Below are positions 42,181 through 53,900 of a DNA stretch of 64,000 nt, piece after piece. A program made the translations under genes and the position numbers. The notes under the pieces were generated by a model. That model was not told the DNA's origin, did not search any database, and worked only from the letters and a program-made list of their open reading frames with translations. Source of the DNA: Pythium myriotylum (lineage: Eukaryota > Oomycota > Peronosporomycetes > Pythiales > Pythiaceae); contig JALJCQ010000007.1 of assembly GCA_023091665.1 (NCBI GenBank), forward strand, positions 992,001 through 1,056,000, in the 5' to 3' direction. Position 1 is the stretch's first letter; each line of letters starts with the position of its first letter.

Positions 42181-42628
42181 TTCGTTCTGTTTTAGAACAC
42201 ACACGCTCACCGCCTCTACCATCACATTGCACATACTCAACACTCCCACGTACGAGTTCCGTCGCCCGCACTGACGACACCTATCGTGTAGCTACGGTGC
42301 GACCCCAACTCACACCACCACCACTGATGGCAAGACGAAGCCCTGAACCAAACTGCCGCGGCCACGAGTTGATCTACGACCACGACCATGACCGTATCCG
42401 TACCCGTACCCGTACCCGTACCCAGACGAGTCACTACCGTCTGCAAAAGTTGGTATACGGGGGCTACAGTATACGACTTCGAGTAGGTAGTAATACGTCG
42501 AAGTGTGTGTTAGTCGTGGAGTAGTAGTACCGGTATAGGATAGATAGTACGGTGAAGTGTCAAAAGCTTCAGTAGCCAGTCGTATGACTACCCATCTCTC
42601 ACCTCTTGAGCGACGCCTGCCTGCGACA

Positions 42629-42680
<52 letters not shown>

Positions 42681-42914
42681 TCAATCGCCTCTCGCCTTTT
42701 CGCCTCTGGCATCTTGCATCTCACCTCGCGCCTCGCGCCTCTCGCCCATCACACTCAGGCTCTATCTGTACGCCAGTTCCACGACTTCACAGCCTCAGGC
42801 CGGTCGACCCACTCGACTCACTCGACCCACTCAATTCACTCGACTCACTCGGCCATTCGCCTTCTCCTGCTCAAGTCGCCCTCCTCTCGCCCCTCCTCCG
42901 CTCCAATCCCACCC

Positions 42915-43679
42915 ATGCGTTTCGCCAAGAGCCTCGCCATCTGCGCAGCCGTCGCCTTCGCCTTCGCCGGGAACACTGACGCCCAGTCGACGGCTACGGC
43001 CACCTCATCCAAGTCCGCGAGTACGGGTGCGTCGGCACTCGAGGCCGCGAAGACGTCAGCGTCGGCGTCGGCGCCGTTGTCGTCGTCGTCGTTGGCCGAG
43101 TCTGCCTCGGCTTCGACCTCGGCCAAGAGCAACACCAACACGGCCGCCATACCGCTCGAGTCGGCGGCGGCAGTGGGTGGTGGAAACGCCATCCTCGGTG
43201 GCCTGGAAGGCTTCCAGGGCGGCCACGGCGGCCATGGCGGCTACGGAGGCTACGGAGGCTACGGAGGCTACGGAGGCTACGGAGGCTACGGAGGCTACGG
43301 AGGCTACGGAGGCTACGGAGGCTACGGAGGCTACGGAGGCTACGGAGGCTACGGAGGCTACGGCGGCAAGAACATTTACGACTACGGCAACGGTCACAAG
43401 GGCTACGGCTACGACGACAAGTACGGCGGCTATGGCTACGACTACTACGGCTATGCCCCGAGCTACGGTTACGGCTACGCCCCGAGCTACGGATACGGCT
43501 ATGGCAACAAGTACGGCGGCTATGGCTACAACGATTACGGCTACGGCAAGGACTACGGATACGGTTACGACAACAAGTACGGCGGCTATGGCTACAGCGA
43601 CTACGGCTACGGCCACGGCGGCAAGGGCAAGGGCAAGGGCAAGGGCAAGGGCAAGTTCGACTACGACTTCAGCTACTGA
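42915..43679 (+). CDS. Secreted Gly/Tyr-rich repeat protein, copy 8
   Basis: 254 residues with 14 uninterrupted units. The pattern 14-11-14-11 in copies 6-9 suggests duplication of a two-unit block. Confidence 0.88.
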   Translation: MRFAKSLAICAAVAFAFAGNTDAQSTATATSSKSASTGASALEAAKTSASASAPLSSSSLAESASASTSAKSNTNTAAIPLESAAAVGGGNAILGGLEGFQGGHGGHGGYGGYGGYGGYGGYGGYGGYGGYGGYGGYGGYGGYGGYGGYGGKNIYDYGNGHKGYGYDDKYGGYGYDYYGYAPSYGYGYAPSYGYGYGNKYGGYGYNDYGYGKDYGYGYDNKYGGYGYSDYGYGHGGKGKGKGKGKGKFDYDFSY

Positions 43680-43900
43680 ATCGGGTGACCGACCATCTTC
43701 ATCTTCATCTTCGTCCCGTCTCGTTGTAGCGTGCCGCTCGCCTTCACTTCGATTGCTGTTGCTTCCGCATTCGCATTCATTTCACGTTCGCACCGATCCT
43801 TTCGTAGCATCAACAGTAATACAGCATCCAATCGGTCCGTCTGACTTTGTACTGGTTTTCACACTACTACTAGTAGTAGTAGTAGCAGCAGCAGCAGCAC

Positions 43901-43956
<56 letters not shown>

Positions 43957-44404
43957 TTCGTTCTGTTTTAGAACACACACGCTCACCGCCTCTACCATCA
44001 CATTGCACATACTCAACACTCCCACGTACGAGTTCCGTCGCCCGCACTGACGACACCTATCGTGTAGCTACGGTGCGACCCCAACTCACACCACCACCAC
44101 TGATGGCAAGACGAAGCCCTGAACCAAACTGCCGCGGCCACGAGTTGATCTACGACCACGACCATGACCGTATCCGTACCCGTACCCGTACCCGTACCCA
44201 GACGAGTCACTACCGTCTGCAAAAGTTGGTATACGGGGGCTACAGTATACGACTTCGAGTAGGTAGTAATACGTCGAAGTGTGTGTTAGTCGTGGAGTAG
44301 TAGTACCGGTATAGGATAGATAGTACGGTGAAGTGTCAAAAGCTTCAGTAGCCAGTCGTATGACTACCCATCTCTCACCTCTTGAGCGACGCCTGCCTGC
44401 GACA

Positions 44405-44456
<52 letters not shown>

Positions 44457-44690
44457 TCAATCGCCTCTCGCCTTTTCGCCTCTGGCATCTTGCATCTCAC
44501 CTCGCGCCTCGCGCCTCTCGCCCATCACACTCAGGCTCTATCTGTACGCCAGTTCCACGACTTCACAGCCTCAGGCCGGTCGACCCACTCGACTCACTCG
44601 ACCCACTCAATTCACTCGACTCACTCGGCCATTCGCCTTCTCCTGCTCAAGTCGCCCTCCTCTCGCCCCTCCTCCGCTCCAATCCCACCC

Positions 44691-45428
44691 ATGCGTTTCG
44701 CCAAGAGCCTCGCCATCTGCGCAGCCGTCGCCTTCGCCTTCGCCGGGAACACTGACGCCCAGTCGACGGCTACGGCCACCTCATCCAAGTCCGCGAGTAC
44801 GGGTGCGTCGGCACTCGAGGCCGCGAAGACGTCAGCGTCGGCGTCGGCGCCGTTGTCGTCGTCGTCGTTGGCCGAGTCTGCCTCGGCTTCGACCTCGGCC
44901 AAGAGCAACACCAACACGGCCGCCATACCGCTCGAGTCGGCGGCGGCAGTGGGTGGTGGAAACGCCATCCTCGGTGGCCTGGAAGGCTTCCAGGGCGGCC
45001 ACGGCGGCCATGGCGGCTACGGAGGCTACGGAGGCTACGGAGGCTACGGAGGCTACGGAGGCTACGGAGGCTACGGAGGCTACGGAGGCTACGGAGGCTA
45101 CGGAGGCTACGGCGGCAAGAACATTTACGACTACGGCAACGGTCACAAGGGCTACGGCTACGACGACAAGTACGGCGGCTATGGCTACGACTACTACGGC
45201 TATGCCCCGAGCTACGGTTACGGCTACGCCCCGAGCTACGGATACGGCTATGGCAACAAGTACGGCGGCTATGGCTACAACGATTACGGCTACGGCAAGG
45301 ACTACGGATACGGTTACGACAACAAGTACGGCGGCTATGGCTACAGCGACTACGGCTACGGCCACGGCGGCAAGGGCAAGGGCAAGGGCAAGGGCAAGGG
45401 CAAGTTCGACTACGACTTCAGCTACTGA
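44691..45428 (+). CDS. Secreted Gly/Tyr-rich repeat protein, copy 9
   Basis: 245 residues with 11 uninterrupted units. Its 3' flank carries a private base change at 45563 (T where the other copies have C). Confidence 0.88.
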   Translation: MRFAKSLAICAAVAFAFAGNTDAQSTATATSSKSASTGASALEAAKTSASASAPLSSSSLAESASASTSAKSNTNTAAIPLESAAAVGGGNAILGGLEGFQGGHGGHGGYGGYGGYGGYGGYGGYGGYGGYGGYGGYGGYGGKNIYDYGNGHKGYGYDDKYGGYGYDYYGYAPSYGYGYAPSYGYGYGNKYGGYGYNDYGYGKDYGYGYDNKYGGYGYSDYGYGHGGKGKGKGKGKGKFDYDFSY

Positions 45429-45643
45429 ATCGGGTGACCGACCATCTTCATCTTCATCTTCGTCCCGTCTCGTTGTAGCGTGCCGCTCGCCTTCACTTCG
45501 ATTGCTGTTGCTTCCGCATTCGCATTCATTTCACGTTCGCACCGATCCTTTCGTAGCATCAATAGTAATACAGCATCCAATCGGTCCGTCTGACTTTGTA
45601 CTGGTTTTCACACTACTACTAGTAGTAGTAGTAGCAGCAGCAG

Positions 45644-45705
<62 letters not shown>

Positions 45706-46153
45706 TTCGTTCTGTTTTAGAACACACACGCTCACCGCCTCTACCATCACATTGCACATACTCAACACTCCCACGTACGAGTTCCGTCGCCCGCACTGAC
45801 GACACCTATCGTGTAGCTACGGTGCGACCCCAACTCACACCACCACCACTGATGGCAAGACGAAGCCCTGAACCAAACTGCCGCGGCCACGAGTTGATCT
45901 ACGACCACGACCATGACCGTATCCGTACCCGTACCCGTACCCGTACCCAGACGAGTCACTACCGTCTGCAAAAGTTGGTATACGGGGGCTACAGTATACG
46001 ACTTCGAGTAGGTAGTAATACGTCGAAGTGTGTGTTAGTCGTGGAGTAGTAGTACCGGTATAGGATAGATAGTACGGTGAAGTGTCAAAAGCTTCAGTAG
46101 CCAGTCGTATGACTACCCATCTCTCACCTCTTGAGCGACGCCTGCCTGCGACA

Positions 46154-46199
<46 letters not shown>

Positions 46200-46433
46200 T
46201 CAATCGCCTCTCGCCTTTTCGCCTCTGGCATCTTGCATCTCACCTCGCGCCTCGCGCCTCTCGCCCATCACACTCAGGCTCTATCTGTACGCCAGTTCCA
46301 CGACTTCACAGCCTCAGGCCGGTCGACCCACTCGACTCACTCGACCCACTCAATTCACTCGACTCACTCGGCCATTCGCCTTCTCCTGCTCAAGTCGCCC
46401 TCCTCTCGCCCCTCCTCCGCTCCAATCCCACCC

Positions 46434-47162
46434 ATGCGTTTCGCCAAGAGCCTCGCCATCTGCGCAGCCGTCGCCTTCGCCTTCGCCGGGAACACTGACG
46501 CCCAGTCGACGGCTACGGCCACCTCATCCAAGTCCGCGAGTACGGGTGCGTCGGCACTCGAGGCCGCGAAGACGTCAGCGTCGGCGTCGGCGCCGTTGTC
46601 GTCGTCGTCGTTGGCCGAGTCTGCCTCGGCTTCGACCTCGGCCAAGAGCAACACCAACACGGCCGCCATACCGCTCGAGTCGGCGGCGGCAGTGGGTGGT
46701 GGAAACGCCATCCTCGGTGGCCTGGAAGGCTTCCAGGGCGGCCACGGCGGCCATGGCGGCTACGGAGGCTACGGAGGCTACGGAGGCTACGGAGGCTACG
46801 GAGGCTACGGAGGCTACGGAGGCTACGGAGGCTACGGAGGCTACGGCGGCAAGAACATTTACGACTACGGCAACGGTCACAAGGGCTACGGCTACGACGA
46901 CAAGTACGGCGGCTATGGCTACGACTACTACGGCTATGCCCCGAGCTACGGTTACGGCTACGCCCCGAGCTACGGATACGGCTATGGCAACAAGTACGGC
47001 GGCTATGGCTACAACGATTACGGCTACGGCAAGGACTACGGATACGGTTACGACAACAAGTACGGCGGCTATGGCTACAGCGACTACGGCTACGGCCACG
47101 GCGGCAAGGGCAAGGGCAAGGGCAAGGGCAAGGGCAAGTTCGACTACGACTTCAGCTACTGA
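46434..47162 (+). CDS. Secreted Gly/Tyr-rich repeat protein, copy 10
   Basis: 242 residues with 10 units. It is the first of the downstream subgroup (copies 10-12), defined by a shorter hexamer run upstream and an altered CTA/GTA/GCA pattern downstream. Confidence 0.88.
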   Translation: MRFAKSLAICAAVAFAFAGNTDAQSTATATSSKSASTGASALEAAKTSASASAPLSSSSLAESASASTSAKSNTNTAAIPLESAAAVGGGNAILGGLEGFQGGHGGHGGYGGYGGYGGYGGYGGYGGYGGYGGYGGYGGKNIYDYGNGHKGYGYDDKYGGYGYDYYGYAPSYGYGYAPSYGYGYGNKYGGYGYNDYGYGKDYGYGYDNKYGGYGYSDYGYGHGGKGKGKGKGKGKFDYDFSY

Positions 47163-47372
47163 ATCGGGTGACCGACCATCTTCATCTTCATCTTCGTCCC
47201 GTCTCGTTGTAGCGTGCCGCTCGCCTTCACTTCGATTGCTGTTGCTTCCGCATTCGCATTCATTTCACGTTCGCACCGATCCTTTCGTAGCATCAACAGT
47301 AATACAGCATCCAATCGGTCCGTCTGACTTTGTACTGGTTTTCACACTACTACTACTACTAGTAGTAGCAGT

Positions 47373-47416
<44 letters not shown>

Positions 47417-47872
47417 TAGTAGTATTCGTTCTGTTTTAGAACACACACGCTCACCGCCTCTACCATCACATTGCACATACTCAACACTCCCACGTACGAG
47501 TTCCGTCGCCCGCACTGACGACACCTATCGTGTAGCTACGGTGCGACCCCAACTCACACCACCACCACTGATGGCAAGACGAAGCCCTGAACCAAACTGC
47601 CGCGGCCACGAGTTGATCTACGACCACGACCATGACCGTATCCGTACCCGTACCCGTACCCGTACCCAGACGAGTCACTACCGTCTGCAAAAGTTGGTAT
47701 ACGGGGGCTACAGTATACGACTTCGAGTAGGTAGTAATACGTCGAAGTGTGTGTTAGTCGTGGAGTAGTAGTACCGGTATAGGATAGATAGTACGGTGAA
47801 GTGTCAAAAGCTTCAGTAGCCAGTCGTATGACTACCCATCTCTCACCTCTTGAGCGACGCCTGCCTGCGACA

Positions 47873-47918
<46 letters not shown>

Positions 47919-48152
47919 TCAATCGCCTCTCGCCTTTTCGCCTCTGGCATCTTGCATCTCACCTCGCGCCTCGCGCCTCTCGCCCATCACACTCAGGCTC
48001 TATCTGTACGCCAGTTCCACGACTTCACAGCCTCAGGCCGGTCGACCCACTCGACTCACTCGACCCACTCAATTCACTCGACTCACTCGGCCATTCGCCT
48101 TCTCCTGCTCAAGTCGCCCTCCTCTCGCCCCTCCTCCGCTCCAATCCCACCC

Positions 48153-48863
48153 ATGCGTTTCGCCAAGAGCCTCGCCATCTGCGCAGCCGTCGCCTTCGCC
48201 TTCGCCGGGAACACTGACGCCCAGTCGACGGCTACGGCCACCTCATCCAAGTCCGCGAGTACGGGTGCGTCGGCACTCGAGGCCGCGAAGACGTCAGCGT
48301 CGGCGTCGGCGCCGTTGTCGTCGTCGTCGTTGGCCGAGTCTGCCTCGGCTTCGACCTCGGCCAAGAGCAACACCAACACGGCCGCCATACCGCTCGAGTC
48401 GGCGGCGGCAGTGGGTGGTGGAAACGCCATCCTCGGTGGCCTGGAAGGCTTCCAGGGCGGCCACGGCGGCCATGGCGGCTACGGAGGCTACGGAGGCTAC
48501 GGAGGCTACGGAGGCTACGGAGGCTACGGAGGCTACGGAGGCTACGGCGGCAAGAACATTTACGACTACGGCAACGGTCACAAGGGCTACGGCTACGACG
48601 ACAAGTACGGCGGCTATGGCTACGACTACTACGGCTATGCCCCGAGCTACGGTTACGGCTACGCCCCGAGCTACGGATACGGCTATGGCAACAAGTACGG
48701 CGGCTATGGCTACAACGATTACGGCTACGGCAAGGACTACGGATACGGTTACGACAACAAGTACGGCGGCTATGGCTACAGCGACTACGGCTACGGCCAC
48801 GGCGGCAAGGGCAAGGGCAAGGGCAAGGGCAAGGGCAAGTTCGACTACGACTTCAGCTACTGA
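48153..48863 (+). CDS. Secreted Gly/Tyr-rich repeat protein, copy 11
   Basis: 236 residues with 8 units, the shortest repeat tract in the array. Flanks are the same type as copy 10. Confidence 0.88.
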   Translation: MRFAKSLAICAAVAFAFAGNTDAQSTATATSSKSASTGASALEAAKTSASASAPLSSSSLAESASASTSAKSNTNTAAIPLESAAAVGGGNAILGGLEGFQGGHGGHGGYGGYGGYGGYGGYGGYGGYGGYGGKNIYDYGNGHKGYGYDDKYGGYGYDYYGYAPSYGYGYAPSYGYGYGNKYGGYGYNDYGYGKDYGYGYDNKYGGYGYSDYGYGHGGKGKGKGKGKGKFDYDFSY

Positions 48864-49073
48864 ATCGGGTGACCGACCATCTTCATCTTCATCTTCGTCC
48901 CGTCTCGTTGTAGCGTGCCGCTCGCCTTCACTTCGATTGCTGTTGCTTCCGCATTCGCATTCATTTCACGTTCGCACCGATCCTTTCGTAGCATCAACAG
49001 TAATACAGCATCCAATCGGTCCGTCTGACTTTGTACTGGTTTTCACACTACTACTACTACTAGTAGTAGCAGT

Positions 49074-49117
<44 letters not shown>

Positions 49118-49573
49118 TAGTAGTATTCGTTCTGTTTTAGAACACACACGCTCACCGCCTCTACCATCACATTGCACATACTCAACACTCCCACGTACGA
49201 GTTCCGTCGCCCGCACTGACGACACCTATCGTGTAGCTACGGTGCGACCCCAACTCACACCACCACCACTGATGGCAAGACGAAGCCCTGAACCAAACTG
49301 CCGCGGCCACGAGTTGATCTACGACCACGACCATGACCGTATCCGTACCCGTACCCGTACCCGTACCCAGACGAGTCACTACCGTCTGCAAAAGTTGGTA
49401 TACGGGGGCTACAGTATACGACTTCGAGTAGGTAGTAATACGTCGAAGTGTGTGTTAGTCGTGGAGTAGTAGTACCGGTATAGGATAGATAGTACGGTGA
49501 AGTGTCAAAAGCTTCAGTAGCCAGTCGTATGACTACCCATCTCTCACCTCTTGAGCGACGCCTGCCTGCGACA

Positions 49574-49619
<46 letters not shown>

Positions 49620-49853
49620 TCAATCGCCTCTCGCCTTTTCGCCTCTGGCATCTTGCATCTCACCTCGCGCCTCGCGCCTCTCGCCCATCACACTCAGGCT
49701 CTATCTGTACGCCAGTTCCACGACTTCACAGCCTCAGGCCGGTCGACCCACTCGACTCACTCGACCCACTCAATTCACTCGACTCACTCGGCCATTCGCC
49801 TTCTCCTGCTCAAGTCGCCCTCCTCTCGCCCCTCCTCCGCTCCAATCCCACCC

Positions 49854-50582
49854 ATGCGTTTCGCCAAGAGCCTCGCCATCTGCGCAGCCGTCGCCTTCGC
49901 CTTCGCCGGGAACACTGACGCCCAGTCGACGGCTACGGCCACCTCATCCAAGTCCGCGAGTACGGGTGCGTCGGCACTCGAGGCCGCGAAGACGTCAGCG
50001 TCGGCGTCGGCGCCGTTGTCGTCGTCGTCGTTGGCCGAGTCTGCCTCGGCTTCGACCTCGGCCAAGAGCAACACCAACACGGCCGCCATACCGCTCGAGT
50101 CGGCGGCGGCAGTGGGTGGTGGAAACGCCATCCTCGGTGGCCTGGAAGGCTTCCAGGGCGGCCACGGCGGCCATGGCGGCTACGGAGGCTACGGAGGCTA
50201 CGGAGGCTACGGAGGCTACGGAGGCTACGGAGGCTACGGAGGCTACGGAGGCTACGGAGGCTACGGCGGCAAGAACATTTACGACTACGGCAACGGTCAC
50301 AAGGGCTACGGCTACGACGACAAGTACGGCGGCTATGGCTACGACTACTACGGCTATGCCCCGAGCTACGGTTACGGCTACGCCCCGAGCTACGGATACG
50401 GCTATGGCAACAAGTACGGCGGCTATGGCTACAACGATTACGGCTACGGCAAGGACTACGGATACGGTTACGACAACAAGTACGGCGGCTATGGCTACAG
50501 CGACTACGGCTACGGCCACGGCGGCAAGGGCAAGGGCAAGGGCAAGGGCAAGGGCAAGTTCGACTACGACTTCAGCTACTGA
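49854..50582 (+). CDS. Secreted Gly/Tyr-rich repeat protein, copy 12
   Basis: 242 residues with 10 units. A private base change lies at 50854 in the 3' flank, and the microsatellite keeps a CCA interruption. The flank ends at 50945, directly in the stop codon of the oppositely oriented FYVE gene, so the two transcripts must overlap at their 3' ends unless termination is very tight. Confidence 0.88.
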   Translation: MRFAKSLAICAAVAFAFAGNTDAQSTATATSSKSASTGASALEAAKTSASASAPLSSSSLAESASASTSAKSNTNTAAIPLESAAAVGGGNAILGGLEGFQGGHGGHGGYGGYGGYGGYGGYGGYGGYGGYGGYGGYGGKNIYDYGNGHKGYGYDDKYGGYGYDYYGYAPSYGYGYAPSYGYGYGNKYGGYGYNDYGYGKDYGYGYDNKYGGYGYSDYGYGHGGKGKGKGKGKGKFDYDFSY

Positions 50583-50803
50583 ATCGGGTGACCGACCATC
50601 TTCATCTTCATCTTCGTCCCGTCTCGTTGTAGCGTGCCGCTCGCCTTCACTTCGATTGCTGTTGCTTCCGCATTCGCATTCATTTCACGTTCGCACCGAT
50701 CCTTTCGTAGCATCAACAGTAATACAGCATCCAATCGGTCCGTCTGACTTTGTACTGGTTTTCACACTACTACTACTACTAGTAGTAGCAGTAGCAGCAG
50801 CAC

Positions 50804-50842
<39 letters not shown>

Positions 50843-50944
50843 TAGTAGTATTCATTCTGTTTTAGAACACACACGCTCACCGCCTCTACCATCACATTGC
50901 ACATACTCAACACTCCCACGTACGAGTTCCGTCGCCCGCACTGA

Positions 50945-53900
50945 CTACAGCGTCGTGTGAGCACCGATGGGTTGCTCAGACCAACCTTCATCCTCGCTTT
51001 CGTCCTCCGAGTCGCTAAGCATGTGGATCCGCTCTTGGATCTCTTCGAACTTGCGCTGGAACATGGGGTTCTGGCGCACGCCAGCAACATTGGCAAGCCG
51101 TTTAGAGCTGTTGAATTTACTGTAGATACGCCGAGCCGAGAGCAAGTCGCCGTCGTCAGACTCGCTTTCTGAGCTATCGTGGAACTCGCCCAGGTCGGTC
51201 TCGACAGATGCTCGAGATATATCGAACGTCTCGCTTCGTACTAAGGAACTTGGCCCCGTGACTTGATTCTTGGCGTCGTTGTCGTTTTGGTTCGAAATCG
51301 ACATCCGCAACAGCTCCTCGAAGTCCACGTCATCGATATGGTCCTGGTTAGCCGACGCCCCACTCGAACGCTCGTTCGATCGCGACGAGTCGCGCTTGAG
51401 AATTCGCTCAATCGTCTCATCATCCTTTCGGAGCAACTCCTCCGAAACTCTCTTACCGTATACAGACTCTTCCTGGGAAGCCGGCTCCCTTGCAGGTTGC
51501 TGCCGGTTCTGGAAGCGAGATGGGACGTAAGATGGGGCAGGCGGGGCAGGGGGCCGAATGGTCGTATGCGCAGGCTCCGAGTCTGCATTTGGTGCAACTG
51601 CCTGAGCTGTGGACTCGCCCGATGTTCCCAAAACCTTCGTCGTGATCGAGCCCCCATCTGGAGCAAACGTGAGATCTTCATTTGAGTGAGTGGACGGAAC
51701 TGTGGAGAGCAAACTACCGTTGCTTAAATCGAAAGAGCGAGGCGTAGGTCCATTGGCCAGGGCGAGGCTTTGGTTAATCACGGCGGCATCACCGGATGAG
51801 GCTGAATCCTCACTTGACGCACTCGAGTCTGTTCGGTTCACCTCTCTTTTGGGACGACCGTAGAGTGGTGGGCGCACAACCATTGATGCTGGCTTTTGCG
51901 GTGACGTCTTGGACGCAGGAGACTGCGTGCCAATCACGGACGACTCACGGGCCTTTGGACTGGCATTGATGTTCGCATCATTCGGGAAACCGTCCAGCGA
52001 CGTGTTCGGGCTTGGTCCATTGGTGAAGTCAATTGTTTCACGTGGATCGCTCTCGTGGATTCCTCGCATAAAGAATGGCTGACCGTGGAATTGGCGCATC
52101 TCTGAATCAAGGTAGCTCGTGTCGCAGTCGGCTGTGTTGACCGACAGATCAGATACATTGAAATTCCGACGCTTGAACGGCAGGTCAAGCGACTGGCGGC
52201 CCGAGGCTAGTAGGGCTTCCTCCATCGCTTGGTAGTCAGATGGGGACGGCGGGGGCAGGGCAGGGGTTGCCTCGAACTCTGACGATTTGGTCTCTTCTTC
52301 CTCGTCTTCGTAGTAGGTGGGCACAGCGCGAGGCGGTGAAGCCCTCTCGCGTGGTACGTAGTCAGGTTCATCATCACCTGAGCCCACCGATCCTTCCGTG
52401 TCCTCGTCATCCTGGCCATGACGATCCCGAAGTAGCGCGTTCTGGTACACGTCTCCATGCTCGCTTGTCGAGACCATGTGACCATCACCGTTCACGCCGT
52501 TGGTCTTCTTTACCTGGTAAGAGTCGATATCGATGGAGCCCGTTGACGAGACAGAACTGTTGGACTCGGCACGGTTCCGTTCGATCGGACTCGACGGCGG
52601 CGGTACGTTAGCCGCATCAGGATCAAGCGCGCTGTAGTCATACAACGAGTGGGGGATTTTGAACCTGCCGCGCGACTCTCGTGTACTGTTGCGCTTGGAG
52701 CGCGGGCTTGGCGTCATCAACGAGGGTTGTTTGATACTCTTGAAGTCCTCCGACCGCCGCGCATCGAAATCATCCAACTTGGAACGCGTGCTCCGTCGGT
52801 CAAATAAAGACGCTGGCGGGGTAGGCGCTGGCACAGGAACAGGTACAGGGACCGGGACGGGTATGTAGGAGCCCTCGCTGCTGATGGAGCTACGCTGCTT
52901 GTCGAACAGCGAGCGAGCATCGTAGCCTCTTTCGTAGTCGTAGCTGATACCGTTAGGCACGCTAGCAGGTGGGCCAACTGCAGTCGGGCGACCACGGCGG
53001 TTTCTCGCGCCGTGGTCGGTGTTAATGGGCATCGGCTGCATTCGGTGGGCGGCGATCGTGTCACGCGCGGCGGTAGTTCGTCGGGAGCGCCGATCCGCTC
53101 GCTCTCGGGCCATCGAGTGGAGAATGATCTTGGGTGGTCTCTCGCGGCCGCCCCGACCGTTCACTTGGGCATTCGGAGGTAGCGCGTCCGTGATGACCGA
53201 CGCGCGCTGCGTGTCGTCGTAGTACCCGAGCAAGCTCACCGCGGTCGAGGCTCGGGGCTGGTCGAGAATTGTGCCGAGCATCTGCCCAGAGGTGATGAGC
53301 TGGTAGCAATGCATGCAGATGCGCAGCTTGACGGTCTCGAGGAACTTGGCGTTGGTGACGTCAAAGTCTTTACTACAGGCGCCGCAGACGACCTCGCCGC
53401 ACTTGCGGCAATTCATCTTGCGCAGCAGTAGCAGACTGAAGCTGTCCTGGCACACGTTGCAGCGCGATCGGTACTTTTTCGGCACGAGCTCGAGGTCGCT
53501 CAGATAGCGCTGCTCGTTGAGGCGCTTCTCGCGCAGTACGTTCTTGAGCTTGGCGATCCAGGCGACGCGCTCGCGCAGGTAGGACTGCGGCATCTTGGTG
53601 TTGTTCTTGAGGTTGATCTGGAGCATGTGGATGACGTCGACGAAGCCCGGGCGCTCGGCCTCGACGACGACGATGCCCGAGTGGTAGAAGCTGCCGCGCA
53701 CGAAGCCGAATTCGCGCGAGAGGTCTTCGCAGCCGGGCAGCTTGATGCTGTGGATGCAGAGCACCCATCCTTTGCGGCCGGCCGAGTCGGTGAATTTGTC
53801 CTGGCACTCGAGGTAGCAGTAGTCGCGGTCGTCGAGTCCCTTGGGGCAGCGCGTGGCGATCCACTTGGCGGTGACCTGGTGGAGCGGTCGGTCTCGCGTG

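Larger units (their letters stand above)
30321..50945 (+). repeat. Tandem array: 12 copies of a 1.70-1.78 kb gene-bearing unit
   Basis: Head-to-tail units start (at AGATCAATCG) at 30321, 32088, 33840, 35619, 37377, 39153, 40929, 42678, 44454, 46197, 47916 and 49617. Each full unit contains a 237-bp leader, one gene of 711-765 bp, a 3' flank of about 365 bp with a trinucleotide microsatellite, and a spacer of about 400 bp ending in (GTGAGA)n. The twelfth unit lacks the spacer and stops at 50945. Outside simple repeats the copies are almost identical. Differences seen by eye are few single-base changes (45563, 50854), the number of 9-bp units in the gene, and microsatellite lengths. This suggests recent amplification or ongoing homogenisation. 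Confidence 0.97.

Noticed and set aside
30321..50945. CRISPR array or satellite without genes
   Set aside because: Units are about 1.75 kb with no short direct repeats separated by unique spacers, and each carries an intact signal-peptide gene.
31686..51010. Array spacer as a diverged copy of the FYVE gene's 3' end
   Set aside because: Only about 24 bases look similar, with several gaps, and the similarity does not continue; chance cannot be excluded by eye.
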